From Flavobacteriales bacterium (GTDB lineage: Bacteria; Bacteroidota; Bacteroidia; Flavobacteriales_F; PHOS-HE28): a stretch of 64,000 bases of DNA. The notes below the pieces were generated by a model. The model was not told the origin of the DNA. It saw only the letters and a program-made list of their open reading frames with translations, and searched no databases. The translations under genes and the position numbers were made by a program. The stretch is taken from contig JADJDP010000050.1 in the NCBI GenBank assembly GCA_016702645.1, positions 124,001 through 188,000 on the forward strand. The letters are read 5' to 3'. Shown here in pieces: positions 28,901 to 38,052 of the stretch; position 1 is the stretch's first letter, and each line of letters begins with the position of its first letter.

Positions 28901-29611
28901 GACGCGAGCGGTGATGCGGGCATCCCCGAACCCGCCATACCGCAGATCGATGGCTGGAGCGCGTTGGAGAAGCTGCACTACGAGAAGGAGGTCATCGGCT
29001 TCTACCTCAGCGGCCATCCATTGGATGACCATCGCCTGGAGATCAAGCACCTCTGCCATCACAACCTATCGCAGCTTACCGATCTCAAAGCCCTTGAAGG
29101 TCGTGATGTCACCTTTGCAGGGATCGTCACCAAGGCCGAGCACCGCATCGCCAAGAGCGGCAAGCCCTTCGGCACCTTGAGCCTCGAGGACCACTATGGC
29201 TCGCATGACTTCATGCTCTTCAGCGAGGACTACATGCGCTTCAAGCTCTACCTTCAGCAAGGCGCGCTGCTCTTCGTGAAAGGCCGTGCCATGGCCCGCA
29301 CGTGGGGGCGTGATGAAGGGCAGATGGAATTCAAGATCACCAGCATGGAGTTGCTGGGCGATGTGCGTGAGAAGTACATGAACAAACTAACCCTCAAGGT
29401 GGAGTCTGAAAGGGTCTCGGACGAACTGGTCCGTGAACTTGGACTGCTGATCAAGTCGAACCCCGGCAAATGCAAGGTGAACCTTCAGCTTGTCAGTCAG
29501 GCCGAGAACATGGCCGTGGACCTACCCAGCAAGAGCTTGAGCGTGGGGATCACCGAAGAACTCGTTTCGGGTCTGGATGGGATGGCCGAGGTGAGCTACA
29601 CGCTCAACTGA
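25951..29611 (+). CDS. dnaE: DNA polymerase III alpha subunit, two apparent frameshifts
   Basis: The replicative polymerase, about 1220 residues once two one-base gaps are repaired. It starts MKFSHLHVHTQFSLLD, the PHP domain entry. At 25999 a missing G switches frame (LLDG then AAAIPALYKKA); the PHP and early polymerase sequence then runs to 26920. At 26924-26927 the run GGGG should have five Gs, giving HLTYQGVRSRRYL and onward. The polymerase core follows, with IGPGRGSAAGSVVAY, MPDIDTDFDDEGR, NALFRPGPL and YAFNKSHS. HHH and OB-fold regions follow (AGIVTKAEHRI). Essentiality makes true inactivation unlikely, so both breaks are taken as consensus errors. Confidence 0.95.
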
Positions 29612-29658
29612 CACTTCGGCGTGGAATTATCCATGGCAAAGGGTTCGCAGGAGGGGGG

Positions 29659-29666
29659 TACCTTTG
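29659..29666 (+). promoter_or_regulatory. Candidate -7 box TACCTTTG upstream of trxA
   Basis: An exact TAnnTTTG match in the dnaE-trxA gap. The distance to the trxA start (about 83 bases) implies a leader of roughly 75 bases. Motif match only; no firm -33 element seen. Confidence 0.45.
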
Positions 29667-29748
29667 ACCCCGTACTCCGGAAGTAAGGAACCGGCGCAAG
29701 GAACGACCAGCAACCGCAAACCAGCAGCGCGATAGCGCACCAACGAAC

Positions 29749-30069
29749 ATGGCACTCGAATTCACAGACAGCAACTTCGAAGAACTCGTCCTCAAGAGCG
29801 ACAAACCCGTGATGGTGGACTTTTGGGCGGAATGGTGCGGACCGTGCCGCATGGTGGGTCCCGTGGTCCAGGAACTCGCGGCTGAATACGAGGGCAAAGC
29901 CGTCGTAGGCAAGCTGAACGTTGACAACAACGCACAGGTGAGCATGAAGTACGGCATCCGCAGCATCCCCACGATCCTGTTCTTCAAGAACGGACAGGTG
30001 GTGGACCGCAGCGTGGGTGCAGTGCCCAAAGCGCAACTGACGCAGAAGCTCGAAGGGCAGCTCGCCTGA
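29749..30069 (+). CDS. trxA: Thioredoxin
   Basis: A 106-residue canonical thioredoxin with the active site WAEWCGPCRMVGP (Cys pair near residues 31 and 34), the cis-proline segment SIPTILFF and the C-terminal GAVPKAQLTQKL helix. It reduces protein disulfides using electrons from thioredoxin reductase. It has its own candidate promoter and is followed by a strong terminator, so it is probably monocistronic. Confidence 0.98.
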   Translation: MALEFTDSNFEELVLKSDKPVMVDFWAEWCGPCRMVGPVVQELAAEYEGKAVVGKLNVDNNAQVSMKYGIRSIPTILFFKNGQVVDRSVGAVPKAQLTQKLEGQLA

Positions 30070-30086
30070 GCGGCCCGAACGAAATA

Positions 30087-30114
30087 GAAAGCCCTGGCTG
30101 CGGCCGGGGCTTTC
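30087..30114 (+). terminator. Intrinsic terminator after trxA
   Basis: GAAAGCCC and the following bases pair with GGGGCTTTC, about 12 pairs including one G-T wobble, around a short loop. A T-containing tail (TTTC, then CCGTTC) follows. It lies 18 bases past the trxA stop. Confidence 0.8.
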
Positions 30115-30162
30115 CCGTTCTTTGCCCACGCACTATCGCTCAACCGTCATCGTTCTTCCGCC

Positions 30163-31086
30163 ATGCCCATCCAACAGGACCAGGTCCAGGCCCTTTCCGC
30201 CCTTGAGTTCAAGGCGCGCCAAGTGGTCGAGGGGTTCCTTGCCGGACTTCACAAGAGTCCCTTCCACGGCTTCAGCGTGGAGTTCGCCGAGCACCGGGCC
30301 TACAACCCCGGCGAGAGCACCCGGCACATGGATTGGAAGCTCTACGCGCGTACGGACAAGCTCTACGTCAAACGCTATGAGGAGGAGACGAATTTGCGCT
30401 GCCAACTCGTGGTGGATGCCAGCAGCAGCATGTACTACCCGGGAAAGGAAGAACGTAACGCGTTCAACAAAGCGGAATTCGCTGTGCATGCGGCCGCAGC
30501 GTTCATCCAACTCCTGCGGAAACAGCGGGATGCGGTTGGTCTTACCGTGTTCAGCGACCATGTGAAGGTGGTGGAGGAAGCACGGAGCAATGCGTTGCAC
30601 CTACGCCACCTGATGGGCCATCTGGAGTCCTTGCTGAGCAACGAAGCTCCCCAGCGCGGTGAGACCAGCAACGTGGTGGAAGCTCTTCACAACATTGCGC
30701 AGCGCGCACAGCGCCGCAGCTTGGTGGTGGTGCTCAGCGATATGCTGGACAGCGCCGACCGTGAGGCCGAGGTCTTCGACGCGTTGCAACACCTTCGTTT
30801 CAACAAGCACGACATCATCCTCTTCCATGTGGTGGACCGCAAGCACGAGCTGGAGTTGGACCTCCAAGACCGCCCCTACACCTTTGTCGACGTGGAAACG
30901 GGCCAGCAGGTGAAGGCCCACCCTAGCGAGGTTCGCGACGCATACCGTAGTGCCATGTCCGATCGATGGCACCGCTTGAAGTTGAAATGTGGTCAATACC
31001 GCATCGATCTGGTGGAAGCTGACATCAATTCTGGTTTCGAACCGGTGCTGCTGGAGTTCCTGACGAAAAGGGCGCGCCTTTATTGA
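30163..31086 (+). CDS. DUF58 domain protein (vWA-like)
   Basis: A 307-residue cytoplasmic protein of the DUF58 family, the soluble partner often found with MoxR AAA ATPases. Signature segments are VEFAEHRAYNPGESTRHMDWKLYART, the metal-ion-dependent motif LVVDASSSMYYPG, and SLVVVLSDMLDSADREAEVF. No MoxR-type ATPase, vWA membrane protein or BatD gene is next to it, which is unusual; it stands alone between trxA and a tRNA. Function is probably accessory to a chaperone-like or cell-envelope complex encoded elsewhere. Confidence 0.9.
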   Translation: MPIQQDQVQALSALEFKARQVVEGFLAGLHKSPFHGFSVEFAEHRAYNPGESTRHMDWKLYARTDKLYVKRYEEETNLRCQLVVDASSSMYYPGKEERNAFNKAEFAVHAAAAFIQLLRKQRDAVGLTVFSDHVKVVEEARSNALHLRHLMGHLESLLSNEAPQRGETSNVVEALHNIAQRAQRRSLVVVLSDMLDSADREAEVFDALQHLRFNKHDIILFHVVDRKHELELDLQDRPYTFVDVETGQQVKAHPSEVRDAYRSAMSDRWHRLKLKCGQYRIDLVEADINSGFEPVLLEFLTKRARLY

Positions 31087-31150
31087 TCTGCTTGCACATT
31101 CGCGGCATGCGAATACATTTGCAGCCGCTTCGCCGCAAGGCAAAGCCAAC

Positions 31151-31224
31151 GGACCGGTAGTTCAGCTGGTTAGAATGCCGCCCTGTCACGGCGGAGGTCG
31201 CGGGTTCGAGTCCCGTCCGGTCCG
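31151..31224 (+). tRNA. tRNA-Asp (GTC)
   Basis: A 74-base cloverleaf. The acceptor arm GGACCGG pairs with CCGGTCC near the 3' end. The D loop contains AGCTGGTTAGA, the anticodon loop is CTGTCAC (anticodon GTC) on a CCGCC/GGCGG stem, and the T arm is CGGGTTCGAGTCCCG. CCA is not encoded. A terminator follows within 7 bases. Confidence 0.97.
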
Positions 31225-31230
31225 CAGAAC

Positions 31231-31252
31231 GAAGCCCCTTACGAGGGGCTTC
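31231..31252 (+). terminator. Terminator after tRNA-Asp
   Basis: GAAGCCCCT (31231-31239) and AGGGGCTTC (31244-31252) form a perfect 9-bp stem with a 4-base loop, followed by TCCCGTTAA. Placed directly after the tRNA. Confidence 0.8.
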
Positions 31253-31342
31253 TCCCGTTAAGGACGGGACTTGGGCCTCAGCAATGGCTCTCCTGCTTGC
31301 GTGAACGGGGATCCTGGTTAGCTTTCGTTCAACCACCTTGCC

Positions 31343-31969
31343 ATGAACCACTCCTGCCGTCCACTCCTTGCCGTTGCGCTCTTATGCATGAGCCTGCTGA
31401 CGAACAGTTGCTCCAACAAGCCACAAAGCCTGGCTGGGGAAGCCGGTTTCGTGGAGGCCTACTTCGATGCCGCAAGCCTCAACAGCCTCCTATCGGGTGC
31501 CGGATGCACACATATCCGCTTCTACAATGCCCGTCGCCTGGCCGAGGACACCAAGGGTACCGCCATCGCCATCGCTGTGAGTGGATCTGCCACCGGCGCC
31601 CCCATCTACAACGGCACTACCCTGAAATACAGGATGCACGACCGGTTCACCAGTGGGACCACCCCGATGGTGCAGCTCACCAAGGCCGAAGCCCAAGTGC
31701 GCATTGGCTATGTGAAGGCCGCTGGGGAGAAGAGCTACGCTGCGAGCTTCAAAAAGGCCGATATCCAGTACTTTCTCGCAGCCGCCGGGTGTACCGGCGT
31801 ACGCCTTGTCCCCGAGCGAACCACCAATGGGGACTATACCATGCGCATGCATCCGGCCAGCATCTCCGGTTCTGGCGGTATGCCGAACCCCGCCCCACCC
31901 TCCATGCTCTGTGGTGAGCCATGCCCGAGCGTGTGTGGCGACATCGCGGCCAACTACATCCACCTCTAG
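31343..31969 (+). CDS. Lipoprotein of unknown function, 208 aa
   Basis: A 208-residue protein with an SPII-type leader ending LLTNSC, so Cys becomes the lipidated residue near position 23. The body shows an internal duplication: FVEAYFDAASLNSLLSGAGC with THIRFYNARR, and SYAASFKKADIQYFLAAAGC with TGVRLVPERT. Each ends in AGC-x-G/H-[IV]R-F/L, suggesting two copies of one domain of about 90 residues. The C-terminus is Cys-rich (MLCGEPCPSVCGD). I do not recognise a family. An isolated gene after the tRNA terminator. Confidence 0.8.
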   Translation: MNHSCRPLLAVALLCMSLLTNSCSNKPQSLAGEAGFVEAYFDAASLNSLLSGAGCTHIRFYNARRLAEDTKGTAIAIAVSGSATGAPIYNGTTLKYRMHDRFTSGTTPMVQLTKAEAQVRIGYVKAAGEKSYAASFKKADIQYFLAAAGCTGVRLVPERTTNGDYTMRMHPASISGSGGMPNPAPPSMLCGEPCPSVCGDIAANYIHL

Positions 31970-32016
31970 GGCCACCGCAGCCAGCAGCGGTATTCCTGAT
32001 CGTTGCGGAAATTATA

Positions 32017-32052
32017 TTTCAATAGTATTTGAAAGTACGAACGTTCCGTACT
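32017..32052 (+). promoter_or_regulatory. Candidate promoter-operator of the GbsR-type gene
   Basis: TTTCAATAGTATTTG (AT-rich, -7-like) is followed by AGTACG...CGTACT (32034-32052), a near-palindrome with core GAACGTTCC. A matching block precedes the membrane operon at 32642-32675, so the regulator may control its own gene and its neighbours. Confidence 0.55.
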
Positions 32053-32096
32053 ACGTTTGAACCGCCGCTCGACACCAACGCGAACGGCTGCGAAGA

Positions 32097-32603
32097 ATGG
32101 CAATGGACCTCAAGGAAGCACGCGTCAAGTTCATCGAGGCTTGGGGGGCCTTCGGCAGCGCGTGGGGTATCAATCGGAGCATGGCCCAAGTGCATGCTCT
32201 GCTGCTGATCAGCGCCGAACCGCTGAGCACGGAGGATGTGATGGAGGAGTTGAACATAAGCCGGGGCAATGCGAACATGAACCTGCGTGCGCTGATCGAT
32301 TGGAGCCTGGTGCGCAGGGTGCTGAAGACCGGTGAGCGTCGTGAGTTCTTCGAAGCGGAGAAGGACGTATGGAAGGTGGCCACGCACATCACCCGGGAGC
32401 GGAAGAAGCGGGAGTTGGAACCACTTGTCAGACTCCTCGATGAAATGGAGGACATCCCCGGTCAAACCGCCGAAGCGAAGAGCTTCCGGAAAATGACCCA
32501 TGACCTGCACGACCTGACCAGCCGCTTGGACACCCTGTTGGAGCACAGCACGCGCCGTGATGTGCAATGGTTCGTGAAGGCTGCTACCACACTGCTCAAA
32601 TGA
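32097..32603 (+). CDS. GbsR/MarR-type transcriptional regulator
   Basis: A 168-residue regulator. The winged helix lies in residues ~25-95: QVHALLLISAEPLSTEDVM, then the recognition helix NISRGNANMNLRALIDWSLV and wing RRVLKTGERREFFEAEKDVW. The rest is a long dimerising helix ending in VKAATTLLK. This matches the GbsR branch of MarR-like proteins, whose studied members repress osmoprotectant genes; ligand here is unknown. The next genes are a membrane-protein operon, and both promoters share a candidate operator, so autoregulation and operon control are likely. Confidence 0.9.
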   Translation: MAMDLKEARVKFIEAWGAFGSAWGINRSMAQVHALLLISAEPLSTEDVMEELNISRGNANMNLRALIDWSLVRRVLKTGERREFFEAEKDVWKVATHITRERKKRELEPLVRLLDEMEDIPGQTAEAKSFRKMTHDLHDLTSRLDTLLEHSTRRDVQWFVKAATTLLK

Positions 32604-32641
32604 CCCGTTTTTTACGCTCTATGTTTCACATGTTCCTGAAA

Positions 32642-32675
32642 TATCAATACTATAAATAGATGTACTGAACGTACC
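32642..32675 (+). promoter_or_regulatory. Candidate promoter-operator of the membrane operon
   Basis: TATCAATACTATAAATAG then GTACTGAACGTACC at 32662-32675. Aligned with 32017-32047 it shares TnTCAATAnTAT and GTAC(T)GAACGT(T/A)CC at nearly the same spacing (18 versus 20 bases). It lies 36 bases upstream of the first membrane gene. Confidence 0.55.
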
Positions 32676-32710
32676 AGAACTAACCCCGGCATGCAGGGAA
32701 TTCCATCACC

Positions 32711-33103
32711 ATGAACCTCAATCTCCTCTCCTACCTGATCTTCTTCCCAACCATGATGGTCATCGCGGTGCATGTGTCCCGCGTTTGCCACAAGCATGGG
32801 CGGCTCTGGATGCTGGAGATCTTCGATCACGAGGTACGGTTCGTGGATGCTGTGAACAACGTGCTACTGGCTTGTTGCTACACGCTCAACATCGGCTACG
32901 TGGCGCTGGTCGTGGGACAATGGGAACCAGTCACCGATGTGGTGCAAATGATGAGCGTGCTCAGCCAGCGGATCGCCCTGATCCTCTTCACACTTGCAGT
33001 TCTCCACTACCAGAACATAGCTGTGCTCCTGATCTGGAGCCGGATCAAGAAAGCCCGTGATCAACGGGTCCACCATCAACAAACCAATACCATAATGCCA
33101 TGA
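32711..33103 (+). CDS. Membrane protein A, tandem paralogue pair
   Basis: A 130-residue protein with about three membrane helices and a short basic tail. It shares with the next gene, in register: [LV]L[SA]YL[IV], then HGRLWMLEIFD (versus NGRVFMLDIFK), VDAVNN and YTLNIGYVALV (versus YLMNIGFAMLI). The two are therefore tandem paralogues that overlap by ATGA. No known family is recognised. First gene of the operon behind the GbsR-type regulator; its start follows the shared operator block by about 36 bases. Confidence 0.8.
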   Translation: MNLNLLSYLIFFPTMMVIAVHVSRVCHKHGRLWMLEIFDHEVRFVDAVNNVLLACCYTLNIGYVALVVGQWEPVTDVVQMMSVLSQRIALILFTLAVLHYQNIAVLLIWSRIKKARDQRVHHQQTNTIMP

Positions 33104-33549
33104 CCAACAAGATCGTCCTAGCGTACCTCGTGTACCTGCCGCTGGCCTTGGGTCTCACACTCTATGTGGCCCGCACGCTTTTCCGCAATGGCCGTGTGTT
33201 CATGCTCGACATCTTCAAGGGCCGGACCGACATCGCGGACAGCACCAACAAGCTCTTCGAAACCGGCTTCTACCTTATGAACATCGGCTTCGCGATGTTG
33301 ATCCTCAAAGTGGACCAAGGCACGATCATGTGGAGCGGAGCCGATACGAACGGAGTACCGCAACTGGTGATGAGCAACCCGCTCAACACGAACCAAGCTC
33401 TGGTGGAAGTGCTTGCGAGCAAGCTCGGTGGCTTTGCCATCTACCTTGGCTTCATGCTGTTCTTGAACCTTTACCTCTTCTTCCGTGGACGGAGGAAAGC
33501 GCGTGCAGCCCAAGCTGGTGTGACCATCGGCCCCATCGTGACCGCCTAG
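33100..33549 (+). CDS. Membrane protein B, tandem paralogue pair
   Basis: A 149-residue paralogue of the preceding gene with membrane helices at YLVYLPLALGLTLYVARTL, FYLMNIGFAMLILKV and GGFAIYLGFMLFLNLYLFF. The extra middle segment (GADTNGVPQLVMSNPLNTN) lies between helices. It starts inside the stop of the first copy (ATGA overlap), so translation is coupled. A hetero-oligomer of the two is a reasonable inference; the function is unknown. Confidence 0.8.
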   Translation: MTNKIVLAYLVYLPLALGLTLYVARTLFRNGRVFMLDIFKGRTDIADSTNKLFETGFYLMNIGFAMLILKVDQGTIMWSGADTNGVPQLVMSNPLNTNQALVEVLASKLGGFAIYLGFMLFLNLYLFFRGRRKARAAQAGVTIGPIVTA

Positions 33550-33567
33550 CAAAGCGAAGCGAACGTC

Positions 33568-34900
33568 ATGAACCGACTCCCTTATATCATTTGGACCGGC
33601 GTATTGCTCGCCGTCTCCTACCTCGCGTTGCGCATGGTGCTCATCGCTGCGGATGGCCAAATGGGCGTGTTCCCCGATGCCTGGCAGTTCCTGGATCCCT
33701 TCAGGCTCTTCGCGGACGGTGGAACAGAAATGTGGCTTTCCATTGGTATCCATGTAGCGCTCACGATCGGCTTGGTGCTTCTTTCAACACGTCGCGCCAG
33801 CGATGCCGGATGGAACACTGTGGCTCGGACTGCTCATGATCCTGCCGGTTGTGAGGCTCTTCGTCTTCACCGCGCTCGCAGTGGTTCCCGGAGCAGCACA
33901 CACCAACGCTTTGGACCTGCCACGTCGGGCATGGCTGGACCGCATTCTGCCCACGAGCAAGCTCGGCAGCGCGATCGCGTCCATCTTCTTCGCCGTCCTG
34001 CTGATCCTGCCATTGGGCTTCCTGAACGTGCGCATGCTGGAAGCATACGGCCTGGCCCTGTTTATCGGCCTGCCTTTCGTGCTGGGTGCCGCGAGCGCGT
34101 ATCTGTACAATCACCACCAAGCTCGCCGCTGGGGACAAAGCATCGGGATCGCCATGCTCACGGTCTCCATCACGCTCATGGCGATCTTCCTGTTCGCAAT
34201 GGAAGGTCTTCTTTGCATCGTCATGGCAGCGCCTATCGTGTACCCCATCGCCCTCGCTGGTTCGTTGGTCGGTCATGCGCTGTCACAGCGGACACCGGGT
34301 GGTGCGCCGGCCATGACGCTGCTCGTCCTCCTCGCTCCGGGTCTAATGGCGTTCGAGTCCGTTCATCGTGCCGAAGAGCCGCTGTTCCCTGTGGTCACGA
34401 GCGTACGGGTAAGCGCATCGCCACAGGCGGTATGGAACGAACTGGTTGCGTTCTCACGCATGGAAGAACCGGATGAACTTCTCTTCCGCGCAGGGGTCAG
34501 CTATCCGGTGGAAGCTCGCATCGAAGGCACCGGTGTGGGTGCTTGTCGCTACTGCTGGTTCAATACAGGTCCCTTCGTGGAACCCATCACCGTTTGGGAT
34601 GAACCACGGCTATTGGCGTTCGATGTCGTTGACGATCCTCCACCCATGACGGAATTGAGCATCTATGAGCACATCGATGCGCCCCATGTGGACGGATTCT
34701 TCCGTAGTCACAATGGGCAGTTCCGGTTGGTGGAGCAAGCCGATGGCAGCACCTTGCTCGAAGGGACGACCTGGTACACGCATGCGATCTGGCCCACTTG
34801 GTATTGGCGCATATGGAGCGATGCGATCCTTCATCGGATCCACGCACGCGTACTGGAACATATCAAGCAGGACGCCGAAGCACATTCCGGCACCGAATAA
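33568..34900 (+). CDS. Membrane-plus-SRPBCC protein, apparent frameshift
   Basis: Two frames probably form one product. Frame 1 starts MNRLPYIIWTGVLLAVSYLA at 33568 and has two helices before SDAGWNT. The switch is at about 33814-33818, after which frame 2 (LWLGLLMILPVVRLFVFTAL) resumes with helices, then DRILPTSKLGSAIASIFF and further helices. The last ~150 residues are a START/SRPBCC-type ligand-binding domain (PVVTSVRVSASPQAVWNEL, FNTGPFVEPITVWDEPR, GTTWYTH). Alternatively these are two genes (a short TM protein and a TM-SRPBCC protein) that have lost a stop. No stop separates them in the second frame. Fourth element of the GbsR operon. Confidence 0.65.
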
Positions 34901-34929
34901 CAACGGTGCAACGTGAGCGGGATCACCGA

Positions 34930-36401
34930 TCAACTCATCCAGTTCGTCTTCCCTTCCGGATTCCACTTCGTCGTGGTCTTCTTCAACTGGGTGAAGAACT
35001 CGATGCTGCTCTTCCCGGTGATGTCGCACGTACCGAACTTACTATCGTTCCAACCGCCGAAACTGAAGGGCTCGCGCGGCACGGGAACGCCGATGTTCAC
35101 CCCGATCATGCCGGCGCTGGCGCGTTCCATCACCTGCCTGGCCAAACCACCGCTTTGGGTGAAGACCGCTGCCGCATTACCATACGGGTTCGCGTTCTCA
35201 ATGGCGATGGCTGCGTCCAGGTCCTTCGCACGCACGATGCTGATCACCGGACCAAATACCTCCTCTTGCGATATCCTCATGTCCGTAGTCACATGATCGA
35301 TGATGGTTGGGCCGAGGTAATAACCGTTGCTGGCACCGCCTTCCACCGTGGGGTTGCGGCCATCGAGCAACACTTTCGCTCCCGACTTCTCCGCTTCCGC
35401 GATGAAGCCCAAGATGCGTTCGTACGATGCTTTGCTGATAACCGGGCCGAGGTTCTTTCCGGGTACGAGCTTCTTCGCTTCGAGGATCATCTGTGCGATG
35501 ATGTGATCGACCCCGCCGATACCGACCATTTGGGCTGCGGCCATGCAACGTTGCCCGGCACAGCCGCTCATGCTCGCAACCACATTGCTGGCGGTCATTT
35601 CCAGATGGGCATCGGGCAGGACGAGCAAATGGTTCTTCGCACCACCCAAGCAGAGCGCCCGCTTCAGGGTGCTGGTGGCACGCACGTAAACGATCTTGGC
35701 CACTTTGGTGGAGCCAACGAAGCTGACGGCTTTGATACCGGGATGATCGCAGATGGCCTCCACGATCGCACGGTCGCCGTTCACCACATTGAACACTCCA
35801 TCGGGTAGGCCGGATTCCTTCAGCATCTCGGCGATGCGGTTGCTGCTGATCGGCACCAGTTCGCTCGGCTTCAGGATCATCGTGTTCCCGAGCATCAGCG
35901 CATTGGGGATGGTCCAGTGCGGAACCATGTGCGGGAAGTTGAACGGTGCGATGCTCGCCACCACGCCAAGCGGCTTCCGCTCGATGCGGCATTCAACACC
36001 CTTGCTCACCTCCAAGACTTCACCTTGCACCAACTGCGGCATGCTGCACGCGAACTCGGTGAGTTCGATGCTCTTCTCCACTTCCGCGATCGACTCGTCC
36101 ATCGTCTTGCCGTTCTCCGCATGCACAAGCGTTGCCAGTTCGTTGCGGTGCTTTACGAGAAGCTCCCGATAACGAAAAAGATCTGCACACGTTCCTTGAT
36201 GGGCGTACCGCTCCATGCTGGAAAGGCGGCCTCGGCGGCTTTCACTGCCTTATCCAAGTCACTGGCGGTGGAAAGCGGAACAGTGGAGATCACACTGCCA
36301 TCCAGCGGCGAATGGACGTCCATCCGCTGCTGCCCGTTCGCGGTGAGCTCGCCGGCGATGTAGTTCTTGACCTCTGGGTACTTGTGCGTGAGCGTTGCCA
36401 T
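34930..36401 (-). CDS. mmsA: Methylmalonate-semialdehyde dehydrogenase (CoA-acylating), frameshifted near N-terminus
   Basis: An aldehyde dehydrogenase converting methylmalonate or malonate semialdehyde to propionyl- or acetyl-CoA in valine breakdown. The N-terminal piece starts at 36401 (MATLTHKYPEVKNYIAGE) and stops shortly after ERVQIFF. The rest (RYRELLVKHRNELA onward) lies in another frame. A T run at the join reads as five (36175-36179 on the + strand as A5); six would restore the protein. Family marks are SIAPFNFPHMVPHW, KPSELVPIS, VSFVGST and the catalytic-Cys segment GCAGQRCMAA. About 490 residues when joined. It converges on the SRPBCC gene. Confidence 0.93.
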
Positions 36402-36479
36402 GGAAATAACGATAGGCCCCGAAGCTACAAGGCCGAGGGCTGCTTGGGGCTACATTTCGCCCGAACCAACCAACGTGCC

Positions 36480-37987
36480 ATGCGGAATTTGCTCACCCTC
36501 GGAATCGGCCTTCTTCTATCGGCCACTTCTGCCTTCTGCCAATCCTCCCCCGACCTCAAGGCGCTCGACGCGTACATCGCCGATGCCTTGGTCAAGTTCG
36601 ATCAGCCGGGGCTCGCCGTGGGGATCATGAAGGACGGGCAGTTGATCTTCAGCAAGGGGTACGGCAAACTGGATCTCGCGAAACCCGAACCGGTAACGGC
36701 GAACAGCGTTTTCTACTGTGCCAGCATCAGCAAAGCGTTCACCGCTTGCGCGATCGGCCTGCTAGCGGACGAGGGCAAGCTGAGCTTCAACGACCCCGTA
36801 CGCAAGCACCTTCCCGAGTTCAAGACGCCCGATAACTTCGTGACGGAACACTTCCTGGTGAAGGACCTGCTATGCCACCGCAGTGGCTGGATCACCTTCG
36901 ATGGGGACCTTCTTTGGTACGGCACGCGGTACACACCGAAAGAGATACTCGCTCGCCACGCGAACGAGCCTCTGACGAACGAGTTCCGGACCCAATACGG
37001 TTACAGCAATCTAATGTTCATCGCTGCCGCACAGCTGATCGAACGGGTGAGCGGCATGTCGTGGGACCAGTTCATCACTACCCGCATCTTCCAACCCTTG
37101 GGCATGGATCGAAGCCGTGTGGAGACCGCGGACCTTGCCCTGTTGAGCGATGTGGCGTTGCCGCATGTACGCAAAGGGCAGAACCCAGCGGCACCGCAGA
37201 AAAGCATGCCTTACCAAGCCCTGCAGGGCGCTGATGGCGCGTGTGGCGTGATGAGCACCGTGACCGACTTGGCCAAGTGGGACGCCATGTGGGCCAACGA
37301 AGGCAAAGTGGGCGACAAAGCCTTCATCAGCCCCGCGACATGGAACATGATCACTGGTGTACAGTTGGCCATGGGCGGCAGACGCGATGGCGCAGCATTG
37401 GGCTGGTTCGTTGAAACGGACCACGGGGAAACGGTGATCACGCACAGTGGCGGTATGCCAGGCTTCATCCTCAACCACGCTGTGGTGCCGGACAAGGACC
37501 TTGCAGTGATCGCCCTTGGCAATGGGGAGAGCTACAGTGTGTTCGCCATCACCACCGAGATCCTGGACCTGTACTTGGGTGATGGAACAGCCGATCCCGT
37601 GGCCGATATGCTACCACGTATCAAGGCCCGCACAGAGCGGGAAACGAAGCGCATGGCCGACCGCGTTGCTGCACGGGTTCCTAAAACGAAACCTTCCTTG
37701 CTGCCTGCTGCCTATGCGGGCACTTACACCGATAAGATCTATGGCGATGCGGTGATCAGCGAGAAGGACGGCAAGCTCGACCTCTCTTTCCTGCCTGCTC
37801 CCGAACTTTTCAGCGGAGCGCTGGGCCGTGGCACTACGACACCTTCCAGTGGCTCCACGAGGACCCCTTCCTCGAGCCGGGGTACATCACCTTCACCTTC
37901 GACACCGATCACAAGGTCACTGGTTTCAAGGTGGACCTGCACAGCCCGGATTTCCACTTCTACAAGCTGGACTTCAAGAAGAAGTAG
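36480..37987 (+). CDS. Beta-lactamase/serine hydrolase family protein, 3' frameshift
   Basis: A secreted class C-like serine hydrolase of about 502 residues. Signal peptide LLTLGIGLLLSATSAFCQ is followed by the nucleophile motif SISKAFTA (Ser-x-x-Lys), YGYSN (Tyr-x-Asn) and VITHSGGMPGF. All three catalytic motifs are present. The plain frame runs past 38000 in unlikely Ser/Thr/Arg-rich residues. A one-base-lower G run (GGG at 37823-37825, should be GGGG) switches to PWHYDTFQWL and FKVDLHSPDFHFYKLDFKKK, ending TAG at 37987, the proper C-terminal lipocalin-like domain. Divergent from mmsA with a -7-like box TACATTTC at 36451. Confidence 0.9.
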
Positions 37988-38052
37988 GCTGTTCCAATGT
38001 GAGCTACCGGGCGGCGTAAGCGCAACCTATCGCGGCCGACGCGCAACACGAG

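Noticed and set aside
32610..32640. TGTTTCACATGTTCCTG resembling a parS site
   Set aside because: Only the first half matches TGTTTCACGTGAAACA; the second half does not, and it is 11 kb from parAB.
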